A DNA stretch of 64,000 nucleotides from Polytrichum commune. Lineage: Eukaryota; Streptophyta; Polytrichopsida; Polytrichales; Polytrichaceae. The DNA lies in contig OX485808.1 of the NCBI GenBank assembly GCA_950295325.1, positions 15,398,527 through 15,462,526 of the forward strand, given 5' to 3'. The notes below the pieces were generated by a model. That model was not told the origin of the DNA, did no database searches, and saw only the letters and a list, made by a program, of their open reading frames with translations. Each line of letters opens with the position of its first letter. The first letter of the stretch is position 1. Position numbers and translations under genes: made by a program. This document shows, one piece after another, positions 11,565-23,100 of the stretch.

Positions 11565-12860
11565 GTGTGTAGTTCATTGAAGATGGATCTCTCTTCTCAA
11601 TTGGGAAGATAGTGATCTCTTTAAAGTTCTCTCATATTGTTTGGTTTTAATCACTTGAACTTGAACAAAGTCACAAATTTCTTCATAACTAAATGTGTAA
11701 ACCCTAAACAAACTTTGTGATTGGTGTTTGGTTGGTTGTGTTCTAATGCTACATGTATGTCTACAAATATCTTTTTAAACACAAGCATTTTATCATCATT
11801 CCATGTGTGTATGTTTTCAATGAGTAGAGTGTATACTAGGAAGCTTATAAATTGTGCGCATGTTGTGTTGATGTGTGAATTATGATCTTATATGTGTAAT
11901 TGTTGAATTCTACATGACATCAGTAAAAACTACAATTTATAACTACTATATGCCCATGTAAAAGAAGGATAAATACCAAGTTAATCTACCCATAGGATCC
12001 TCAAAAATAATGAATGTTAGAAGATTACATAATAAGGTCGATAATATGTACCTTCTCCAATATAATACCCCCAAAAAAACACCTTGTGTTTGCACTTGTT
12101 TCCACTAGATACAAGGGAGTGACACCCCCCCCCCCAACCCCTAACGTGTGTAAAACATCAAAACATTCAACCCCAAAGAGTGAAAAACTCAAGTCTTTGC
12201 TATACATTAAAAATATCAAGAATTAAACTTGAAGGTTTAACCTCACCTGTGCCCATCCCAAAAACATCAACAAACACACATTGTGAGATTAGTGAGGATA
12301 CCACAAGTCTTTGCAACTGGAATCCATGTGCTATAGTTGTCACAACCATACAAATGAAAAAATATAAGAAATTGCAAAGTATCTCTACTATACATGATTT
12401 GCCATGCCTCCTTGTATATTATTTTTTCTCCAATAACTTTATAGTGAAGTCAAATGTCATAGTTTTTCTCCAAGAAAAACTGAAGTGTAGCAAGGAAGAG
12501 CTTGAGAGAAGCACCTCATTAGGGCGAGGGATAGAGGATACTTAAGCATCATTAACATCCCTCCTTCTTTTTCCAAACTTAGATCTTTGCCATGTGTTCA
12601 TCTTATTTACCCATAATGTAGTGAAGTTAATGTCATGAAGGATAATTTGTACAAATGTAAGGGCATTTTGACACATATCATACCTTAGATAGGTAATTCA
12701 GGTATTCACACAAAAATATAAGTTTAGGAGTAAAATACTAAAAAATATTAAACCAATAACTAAGCATGAGGAACCGAGTAGAGTCATGGCATGTCTCAAA
12801 GCTGTGGCACAACAATTTTTTATTCTATACTCATGTTACAAAAGAATTTTTTGGAAGAGA
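11565..12860. other. Intergenic, no gene recognised
   Basis: AT-rich, with a run of 14 C (about 12124-12137) and only short open frames. Nothing else is supported. Confidence 0.45.
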
Positions 12861-12865
12861 AAATA

Positions 12866-13271
12866 CTTGTTTAGAATGACAAAGACCCTTTCAATGGTAA
12901 GTCACAAAAATTATAACCTCAGTGCTCATGAGGGTTTTGTAATATTTTTGACTTCCAAATGCATTACATGCTTTATCGACGGTATTACTTCGAAAATGAA
13001 ATCCCAATCAATTGGTTATTTACTCAATGAAAGTGAACATACATATTGGATTTTGATTCTTGATGATGAAATGCACTCAATAAGGATTACATGAACAAGC
13101 AACCTTCAAAAACGCAAGGACACTTATTTTATTTTTCGAAGTCGGGCGGAGCCGGCTTCATCAGGGCAGCAAATGAGGTGTGCCTGGGGCAGGACCCAGC
13201 CTTGAACAAATGTGATCTAGCCCGCGCCCCCATTCAGACCTTAAATGGGATATTGGTTATTGAGCTTGATA
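12866..13271. repeat. Arm of the 3.6-4.6 kb repeat family, cut by a later insertion
   Basis: It matches the right arm of 3626-4572 (aatgacaaagaccctttca, cttcgaaaatgaaatccc, gaagtcgggcgga) and continues past that copy's end into the attcagaccttaaatggg and ggttattgagcttgata blocks also found (reverse complement) at 3600-3650. It stops exactly at the TA where the element 13272-14342 begins and resumes at 14343. Confidence 0.7.
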
Positions 13272-14342
13272 CACCCTAACCTTGATAATGTCACACCCTC
13301 CGTTTCACCAAAAAGTGTGATATAAACAAGGTGTGACATACTTGATAATGTCACATTTTGTGCATAATGTGATATTATCAAAAAAATGTAGAAAATCAAA
13401 ATAAAATTACAATTTTAAAAATATATAACAAATACGAGACTTCAATGTTTTTGAATGTAAAATCTAATTCAAAATTGTGAATAACAACAAGAGCACATCA
13501 TAATGTGTCATTGAGATCAGGTAAAGACCTCTCACTAGAGACGAAGAAGCTTCTAATGTCACATTGTTTTGTTGATGTTAAATGTGCAACACCAATTCTA
13601 ATGAGTTTGTCATGGATTTTTTCCATTTCTAACAACTCATGAGTGCTGAAAATTTGAGAACCTTGGCTAGCCATAAAATTCAAAACATCTTTAGCATATT
13701 TTTGTGCATCGCTTAGCTTCACTACTTTAGACTCATCATCACTGCTATCAACAATCAATGGGTCCACTTCCATGGAATCAAGAACATGTTCACCATCTTG
13801 CACAAATTGCACAAGCTCCTCAGTAGAAAATTCCACCTCAAAATCATCTTCACCTTACAAGGTCTTCAACACCGAACTGATTCAACAAGCCTCAAAGCTT
13901 CAAAAGTACCATTTAGGAAGAAACCTTGTGGATGCAGCAGTTTGTTGAGGAGAGCGGCAAGAAGATGAGGGGCAGAGCGGTGTGTGGAGCGGCGAGAGGA
14001 GAGAGCATACAATGCAGGCGGAGCTGCGAGAAGTTGATCTGCGAGAGAAACCGTTGCTTCTTCGGCACATGAGATTCAAGATTCAAGAACCCAAGATTCA
14101 AGCGGAAGCAGGTGAAGATGCCGACGTCATCCATAGAATTTGTTGTCCATCCGGCCTTTTTTCATCCATGTTACTTGTTATTATCACACTTACACTACAA
14201 TTTTTTATTTTAAATGTGACATTATCAAGGGTGATAGTGATAATAACAAGGGAGTTTTACACTATGGAAATCGGTTTCAAACTTTTAGGTGACAATATCA
14301 AGGTGTTCTATTAACAAGTGTGATATTATCAAGGTTAGGGTG
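13272..14342. mobile_element. pogo/Tigger-like TA-flanked transposon (1071 bp)
   Basis: The left terminus reads CACCCTAACCTTGATAATGT and the right terminus in complement is CACCCTAACCTTGATAATAT. Subterminal copies of 'ttgataatgtcaca'-like motifs repeat on both sides. TA flanks each end (13270-13271, 14343-14344). The continuous host sequence exists unbroken at about 3580-3640, confirming the borders. The minus strand holds the C-terminal part of a transposase-like protein (13498-13863). At 1.07 kb it is too short for a complete transposase and so is a deletion derivative. TIRs with an AACCT(T/C)(G/T)ATAA core are known from plant pogo-like MITEs such as Emigrant; assignment to that group is inferred. 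Confidence 0.8.
13498..13863 (-). pseudogene. Transposase C-terminal fragment (Tigger/pogo-like)
   Basis: About 120 codons are open on the minus strand, following a stop at about 13862-13864. The sequence runs from an acidic stretch (GEDDFEVEF), through EELVQFVQDGEHVLDSMEVD, DSSDDESKVVKLSDAQKYAK and DVLNFMASQG, to a tail ending TSTKQCDIRSFF. An acidic linker, a helical segment with alternating Leu, and a terminal (K/T)Q-x-(T/D)I-x-(S/D)FF tail match the usual C-terminus of Tigger/jerky-like DDE transposases. The catalytic DDE and CENP-B-like DNA-binding parts are absent. There is no ATG at the head of the frame; an AG acceptor lies just upstream, so it may be a last exon. It sits inside the TA-flanked element and cannot be functional alone. 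The family call rests on pattern memory, not on a search. Confidence 0.45.
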
Positions 14343-14500
14343 TAGTGGCATTCCCTTGCAGCCAGCAACCAAGGTTCTCATCTTGATCACATTTGATGTG
14401 GTAGACAAGGATGCGGATCCCAATGATCTGAAGTTGCAGGCTTGCATATTTAAGGCTAGTAAATGCTTGATGCTCTATGCGCCGGGGCTACTTTTCAATC
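14343..14500 (+). repeat. Dispersed repeat with a conserved open frame, copy 2
   Basis: This is the downstream half of the repeat interrupted by the TA element. From 14380 it matches the complement of 602-708, and the frame IPLQPATKVLI-ITFDVVDKDADPN stays open. The product is not recognised. Copies at 602-708 and 3545-3625 allow the original order to be read. Confidence 0.6.
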
Positions 14501-14549
14501 TGCTTCTAAATCTACGATGACCCCGTTAGCCCAGTTTGTACAGACCCTA

Positions 14550-15164
14550 CGATCGGGGAGAACCGGCAGTTAGTTACAGATGAACCGGTTGAGTTTGAGA
14601 TATAACCGGTTGAAGTTCAAGACAGCAGGAAAATTACCGACCATTTTAGAGGGATTTTATGGAATATGCCCCAATTTAATAAAGGAAAACCGGAGGATGT
14701 CAACATGTAACCGGTTGGACTTGCACACACTAGGATCTCAACCGATTATGCCCAAAAATCTCCCCGATCACTGTACTGACCATCATGGTGGACGAAGGAT
14801 CGAAGGCATACGTTTGAGCTGATGCATATTGGTGGTAGATTGTGCGGGTAGGTCCATCCATGTCTGTAAAGGACACAAATCTCGAGTACTGTAAATACAG
14901 ACACTTTGGCTAGCCTAGCTGCCAGCAAAGCTGGAGGGAGCAGTGATCGGGGAGATTTTTGGGCATAATCGGTTGAGATCCTAGTATTTGCAAGCCCAAC
15001 CGGTTACATGTTGACATCCTCTGGTTTTCCTTTGATAAATTGGGGTATATTCTATAAAAATCCTCTAAACTGATCGGTAATTTTCCTGCAGTCTTGAACT
15101 TCAACTAGTTATTTTTCAAACTCAACCTGTTCATTTGTAACTAACTGCCGATTCTCCCCGATCA
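14550..15164. mobile_element. GATCGGGG-family MITE with a 173-bp spacer
   Basis: The left arm (14550-14771) and right arm (14943-15164) are inverted copies of the same arm seen at 7077-7524, with an unrelated spacer of about 170 bp between them. The left end has CGATCGGGGAG instead of TGATCGGGGAG, and the bases outside are TA on the left and AT on the right, so the target duplication is imperfect. No coding capacity. Confidence 0.75.
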
Positions 15165-15169
15165 ATGGG

Positions 15170-18100
15170 AGGGAGGAAACCCAAGAATGGCCTAAAGTCC
15201 AAGTGTTGCTCATTCCCCAATGCACATTTGGAATCCACAAGGCATGAAACATTATCATATTCAAAAATTCAAGGTTTCCGACTATATATATATATGCACC
15301 TCTTGAACCTAGCTAGGACAATAATACAAGGAGAGGGAATCTCCATGAGTGAGTACAGACACTTTGGCCAGTGTGGGTCCTGCTAGCTAGAGAGGTAGAA
15401 TAGGTAACCCAAGGTGACCAAGTCGAGGTCTTCCTTGCCCATTAAGTTATGGACTTGGACTTGGGCGACCACAATCCTTTCGACAAAACCGCCTTCTTCT
15501 TTTCCCCTGCCATAGCCAACCTTCTATCCTCTTGCTGGCCCTTGTTCACCAGCCTTCCATGACTTACATGTTCTTTGCTGATGGTGGTTTGTGGCTCGCA
15601 ACTGCAGTGATGGTCAGATGATGCTTGGGGTCATGTGCATTGATTTATTATTCTTTGGGCTCTCCGTCCCTTTCGCTTCCCATGTTTTGTTGGATGCTAC
15701 CTCTTGTTCCACTCCACAACGATGAACAAAAAGTCTACAACTGTCAGAAACAGCGCGTGGCTCGACCACTTGGTGTGCAGCTTGTGGTTCTACCAATAGC
15801 CGACAATTTGTTTGTTTGTTTGTTTGTTTTCGAGACATATCAATAGCTTGCTATTGAAGTAGGTGCTTGTCATCCGGAGAGGAGCGTAAATAGGAGCAAC
15901 TAATCTGCTTCACATGTAGATTGCTTCCTATTTACTTGCGTTCCTCTTTGTGAATCGTATTTGTTGGTGGTTGTTTAGTGAAGAAACTAGGTTGTTTTGT
16001 TGTTGAGTTGAGCAACAATTGTTGTACGCCCAACAATTTTAGGAGCAATTAAGACCACAGACATGGAGTGTGGGATTAAAAACATCATGCTATGTTGATT
16101 ACAGTGGTCTTCATGACTTGTCATGTAGCACCAAATGTCATATGGCACCCTCTCTTGTTGCTACTTAGTGACTACAAGATAGATGTATATGGTCGACAAC
16201 AAATATTGTGGGCCACGCTAACTTAAGCGTTTTGTGTGGTGTTGCAGAGTAAGGACTAGAGCGACTCGTTTAATAGCATTGCTCATCAAGATTGGGAAGT
16301 TGACTCCAATGGCGATCTAACCACAACACCACCATCCTTGGTATGTCCTATCCCTTCACGTAGGTGCATATCTTTATTTATTTCAGCACAATCATGTGCT
16401 TGCATGATTCATATAGGAATTCCAATCCACCCTGTTGTTGGGTCGAAATTACTCTCCCATTTGGGAATTGTTGAATGACTTGCAAAAATAGTGCTACATG
16501 ATATGTGATAGAGTTATTGAGTGGCATGTGCAATTGTCAAGTATTGTGAGTGTTTAGGAGCAAACTAATTGCTTGAGAAGAATTGTGAATAGACTATAAG
16601 GATGCTTTCCACCTTGTCATCAAGAGTGAGGTGGTAGTGTAGTGTGAATCCGTCAATTTAAGCATGTGGAGTGCAACCTCGCTTATGTGGAAATATTATG
16701 CTCATCTAACTAAGTACTAAGATCTGAGTAAATTGAGATGAAATAATTTATACGAAGATAATAATACATATGAGAGTATTGTTTGCATCCTATATTGATA
16801 CATGCACAATCTAGAACAAACTAACTTGGGAAAAAACTATCAACATATGATGGAATTCTTAATTAAAGTACATATTTTGAAATACATTTATGTGCTCGAA
16901 GTACCACTTTAGATGTGCTATTTTCATCAAATAACATGCAACAAAAATGTGTGTATGGCAATAAAAATAGTCCCAATCAAATCCTCATTTTTTCCATTTC
17001 TACTAGAAAAGCCATTGATAGAGCTACATGTATATATTTGCATTGTGTGCAATATTCATGCATCAACATAGATTTACTTGATATCTAGTTAAGGGCAAAT
17101 TTTGTCTGAATATGTTCTAGGATGGAAGTATGTAGTACTAACATGTCTTAGTAATCACCAATGAACTTACTCCAACTCAATAGTTCAAATTTCCAGTATC
17201 TTGCGCAATATCTGGAGATCGACATACTAAGCATTACATTGGATTAAATTGTCGCTTGGATAAACAATATTTAGTTGATGCTATGCCCACTCAACTGGGT
17301 GATAAATAAAGGTCATGAGTCCCAAGTCTAGTCTTGAAGGATTATGGAAATTGATTGACATGATAGATGGTGTGAGAAGTCATTGACATTTAAGTAGCGA
17401 GTGAGTCCTTTCTCATCAGTCGAAGACTAGGGAGAAATAATTGATCATTACGGTCTCTAGTTGAGTTCTCTCTCCAACCAACACATGCATGATCTACGAT
17501 CACCTAGAAAAAAATGTTCCAAGATTCTTCATTTACACAAGCCCTAGTACCCTTATTCCTACACAGGTCACAACATGAAGGCACCCTCATTATGATGGCG
17601 AAGTGAATTTGAGTTGTTATTTTTGGATCAAGAGGTTGTTATGATGTATTCATGCTGCATGGAAATTGAAGGATGAAAGCAAAATATATTTTCACCAATA
17701 AAGCCCAACACTCGTGATGTAGCCTCAGTGACGAGGATCCTAAGAAGTGTATGTTAAATGTCTTACCTTATAGAGTTGATGTGTGATTCACTGCAGCAAG
17801 GACATGATCCTTTACAATCCAAGCTAACTCATCGGTAGCTCTCCTTCTCTACTCATTTAAGAGAAGGCAAATTGCAGTTGCCTCGTAGTGGTCATGCCAA
17901 GATATTTTGTTGGCGTGTTTATTCCTTATTTGATGCGGTGATGCACATTATCACCCATAATCAATGACAATTTTGTCTAGTAATGGACACCTACCGCCAT
18001 GCAATCAGCTATAGTAGGCACATAATATCTACGACATCCTTATTGTAGCTCGATAGGTTGGGTGCCTACTACATGTTGTGACACAACTTCTCGCATCCAT

Positions 18101-20158
18101 TACCTAGTTCATAAGGTTGCTATGGCTTTTTGGCAGCCTCATTCATCCTTGATAAACACTTTTGAAGGTTGTAGAGTCGGACCAAGAGGGGAATACCTTC
18201 GAGTGTCTCTAGATACATGTTTTGCTAATTTGGTACATATCATAATTGTGGTAATTGGGAAGTTGACACAATTCTCCAAAGAAATTCCATCTTAAACAAA
18301 GTTCATGAATGTCACAATTCTCCAAAGAAATTCCATCTTAAACAAAGTTCATGAATGTCACAAATGAAGGTTTGCCTCCATGGCCTCCAAGAGGATTATT
18401 CAATGCTCTATCATGCAAGCCTCCATGCTTGATAGCCTCCACAACTATTAGTTGATAGTCTCAGCTTACTATTAGCTGAGACGACCTCAACAACCCTCAG
18501 TCTAATCTTGGTTCTTGTTGTTAGTTGTTGAAGAATGTCAGTCCATTGGCATCCAAATGGTGTTGCACCCTGAATGATGTTCGAAAATGTCTAAGAGCTA
18601 TTCTTAGTCTGTACTTGTACGCGAGGCACATTCAAAAGAGATCTCGCATCCTTGTTCTTTGTCCGTTGAGCTCACTCTTGGAAGAATGCAAGGGAAAGAA
18701 TAACACTTAGTAAGAGCACCATTTTGTGGAACTTGAGTTTCACTATGTAGTTCTTCCCTGTTGAATGTTGACCTCATGTTTATGTTGTATAATAACTTGT
18801 TCTCCTACTTGTTTTGGATAGTGATGATTGTGATTTGATAGAATTCTACTTTGGAGGCTTGTGTCTATATGGGGTATGCGGACCAACATGGTTACATGAA
18901 GATTCTATTTGAAAGGAGGAGGGTTGAAAGTGAATATATTATGGTAAGTGGGGTACCCGCCCCTGGGTGTGGACTCCTCATACCAAGTACGAACTACCGC
19001 GAGGGTAGAAAAGGTACAATAATTTGAGGCATTAGTGTACATAATATACATTTAGGAGAGATACTGTCATTTGTAGTGTATAAATCTAAAAATTTTATTA
19101 ATTTTTTTGAAGTAAAGGTAGATATACAAAGGCTTTTAAATCTGGAGAAAAGATTCACAATAGATGTGCTATTTTGATATAATTTATAAATTTTCATCCA
19201 AATGGTGTGTGTTTAAGGGTGAGATTATTAAGGGTGAGATTATTAAGAGTTATATCTTATGGATGAAAATTTCTCAAAGACTAAATGTCATTGGAAAGTA
19301 AAAGTGGATTATGTATGTAATAAAGGCCTATTTATTTCATGATTTTATTTTGTGTATGTAGTGGAGGTTTTTATCACAATAAAATGAAAAGCTTAATATA
19401 AATACATGAGTCCGTTTTCTAGTGTATTGTTAGTACATATATGTTACGTGTTTTTAGATAGATTCTCGTATATAGGTGGTTTTATTCCATTGTCCCCTAT
19501 GCACATCATTAGGTTTCCAACAAAGAGTCCCTGCCTTGGAGTTCCCGCAAATCCGTGATCTATTTCTCTTTGGATTTTGGTGTTAGTTGGCCAACTCGGA
19601 CCTAGATACCAAGTTCTTGTCCCATATCTTAGTTAAGGAAAACTTTGAGAAGGGGGGGGTGTGGTTCTGAATAATACAAATACTTGTATAATATCATTCT
19701 ACAAGTTTAAAAATAATTGTAGTACAAATCTCATGCTATATTATATGAATGGTTTATGAAGGTTTCTTTAGACCTTAATATTACCTACAAATGTAGAAAA
19801 TCTAGGTTGCACAAGATTATTTAACATCCTATATTATGTTACAAACATGTTTTTCATATGAAGTGATAGACCTATGTGTGCTCCCTAGTAGACTATAGAG
19901 CGATGGAACTAGTCAAAGAAGACTTTTTAGAATACATGATTTTATTCTTAAATTCAACATTTGATTTTGAAAAATGTGATATATGTTGCATACAATAAGT
20001 CGATACATGTGTGTTGTGCATGACGGTGCATTGTTGTTTTTGACTTTTGGGTTGGATGTGCAGATGATTATATGATCCTTCAAACTTCCTTCTCAATACA
20101 AATTCCTTTCAAATAAGAGATCTAGATTTATTCGAGGGCATGCGGCAATTCTCGCATC
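15170..20158. other. Long intergenic stretch upstream of the kinase-NLR
   Basis: No gene is supported over about 5 kb. It holds a (TTTG)n run at about 15808-15829 and an exact 46-bp tandem duplication at 18267-18358. A short 'aagggtgagattatt' duplication lies at about 19214-19245. The last few hundred bases form the promoter/5' leader of the receptor gene, but I see no convincing TATA box or motif to mark. Confidence 0.5.
18267..18358. repeat. 46-bp exact tandem duplication
   Basis: The block beginning cacaattctccaaagaaatt and ending catgaatgt recurs head-to-tail with period 46 and no visible difference, so the duplication is recent or an assembly artefact. It is non-coding. Confidence 0.85.
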
Positions 20159-23100
20159 ATGGACAACTCCTTGCTTTTGATGGGGTGTTCAAAAAAATTG
20201 AAGCAATTGGAACAAAAGAAATTTTTATTGAATGCAAAACAATGTTTGCATTTAAAAAACAAATCCAATCTTGTTGTAGAATGTTTCAAGACTTTGGTCC
20301 AACAAATTCATGACAAAATGGAGCTTGGACCAAGTATGGAGGATTTATATCGAGTTGTGTGTAAAATCGAGGCATTAATCCAAGATTGCGGTAGGGACGA
20401 TTGGATCCATGCATCATTGTGGGAAATGAATAATGAAGAAGAGTTTCGTGAGTTACTTGAAGAGCTCAATTATATTTTCAATACATTGTGTGAGCAACTC
20501 CAAATATTGGGGATAATGACCATGGACCTTCGAAAATCCATAGATTTCAATCCAATCAACATAACAGAAGTGGAGAAAGACCAAAAGGCATTGGTCCAAC
20601 AATTGTTGAAACATATGGATGCAACAAAATGCTTGAAGGATCATGAAGTTGCAAAGTATGCTTACGACCGGTTGGTTTGTCAAATGGATGGAGAAGGCAT
20701 TGAGTTGAATGGTGGTACATTTCCACCATACAATCAGATTCCTCAACAATCAACTCGGTTGGGAGGTGGTGCTTCTGGAGGAGTATACAAAACAAATTGC
20801 TTCGGCTTGGAATTGGCTATGAAGGTTTTTGAAGCCGTTCACATTGATTCTGAGGATTTAGCGTATGCAAATTTCAAGAAAGAAGTGGGCATCTTAGCAG
20901 GGTTGAGTCATCCAAACATCATTAAGTTCATATGTTGTGGTGAAGGATATGCCCATGATAGCAAATGGAGATATATAGTGATGGAGAAGATGGAGAGAAG
21001 TCTTGGAGTTGGAGACATGAAGAACGTTGATTTGCAACGATCAAACCTTGTAGTCGTTGATATCATGTTCCAAATTGCAAGCGGAATGCTCTATCTCCAT
21101 GACATGAATGTTGCACACCGAGACTTGAAGCCCGAAAATATCCTTGTGAACTCCTTGAATGATCCCATATTGGATTCTATGGGCTACGTGAAAGTTAAAT
21201 TGGTTGACTTTGGAATTTCAAAAATTGAAGCACAAGATGCTTACGAAGAGCCAACAAGACATAATCTAGGTACGACTGGGTTTAGGGCACCAGAGACTTT
21301 TGTAAGATACAATGACACATCGAAACATTTTGTGAATGCTTTCAAAAGCGACGTATTTAGCTTTTCCATGGTGTGTTCTTACATTCTCACAACGGTGATT
21401 CCATTCTCACAAGGTAGCAGATCTGAGATAAAAGAAAGGATGCGAGTTGGAGAGAGGCCAAGGTTGCCGCCTGATTGCCCCGAGTCATTGACATCTTTGA
21501 TCAAAGATTGTTGGTCTTTCGAACCATCAGAAAGGCCAACATTTCAAGATATTTGTTCGAGGCTTTGTCAAATTAGGCAAGAACTTCATTTGAATGTTCT
21601 AAACAATATGAACAATGTTGTGAAGGTTGATAAGTCCAACATCCCACAAACTCAAGAAACAAGTGAGAACATTCTACCAACAATAGATAGTATGGAGCAC
21701 AAGGGGGACACAAGTGCAAAGAAGGGAGGAAACGAGCTTGTTGGTATGCAAGAAAGAATCGTAAGGGTTATGAAGGCATTGGAGAAACACTCTATAGTGG
21801 TCATTACAGGGGTGGGTGGAATGGGAAAAACTACTTTGGCAAACATTGTGATGGAAAGCATGCGTGGTCATTTTGAAGCAGTTTGCTTTACTTTCATGAA
21901 GAACAAAAATTGCGGCACTATCGAGATATTCAAAGAAATTTTGAACAACTTAGGAGCAAAGGTCGATGATGTGGAAGACATTGTACAAGCACGGACCCGT
22001 CTTCACAAAACAATCACAAACAAAAGTGCTCTCATTGTTCTTGATGACATTGCCAATAATACACAAATTCACGAATTGATGGATGTTGAGATCTTTGAAG
22101 CCAAGCGTAATAACAAGATGATCATCACAACTCGTGATTGGCACCTTGTCGAAAGCCTTGGAGATGTTGGGCGTGTAGATTTGGATGAACTCATCAAAGG
22201 TGAAGCTATGAAATTATTCTCTAGGCATGCTTTTGGTGATCAAGGATATGAAACACCGTCTCATATGGTGGACATTGTCGAGAACATTGTGGATGCATGC
22301 AGAGGGCTCCCTTTGAGCTTGAAGGTTGTGGGTGGAACATTATATGGATTCAAGAGACTACGCATTTGGGTGAGGGCTTTGCAAAGACTACAAAGGGCAA
22401 GATCCTTGGGATTGACAAATAACAATGAGGTTTGGCATTGCCTACGGATAAGCTTCGATGACCTTACCCAGGAAGAAAAGAGTTTGTTTTTGGACCTATG
22501 TTGTTATTTTAGCAAAGATTTGGTCCCAATGGATACACTAATTTTTATGACCTCGTCACGTTTATGGAGAGATGTCAACAAAATTCCTCAAGAGTCTTTG
22601 AAACATCTTGAAGATAAATCCTTGGTTAAGATTGACAAAGATGGAGTCTATGAAGTCCATGAACAATTGCGGGATATGGGACGTATGATTGTGGAAACAG
22701 ACCCCATGTATATAGGTACTCGATGGTGGAAAATACAAGAAGCAACATGGAGTGCAAAAACACAAAAAACTATGGAGCGTATCGAATGTCTTTCTTTCAA
22801 TGAACCAACAAAGGAGTTCAAAACACACTTTGACATTACAAAACCTTTGTTTTCGCTTCGATTTTTTGGTTTTCAAGGTTTTGAGGGTTCAATATCATTG
22901 GATAATTTTTTGAATCAATCCAAAAAACTCCAATGTTTGATGGTGATTTGCCAACCAAAACAAAATTTTGAAATAACCTCAAATCCATTTTTGTTCAAAT
23001 GGGACAATCATGTAAATTTGCAAGTTTTGGTGATTGAAGGCATATCAAGTATGTATGAAATTAGCGATAGTATTGGACAATTGAAATTCTTATACAAAAT

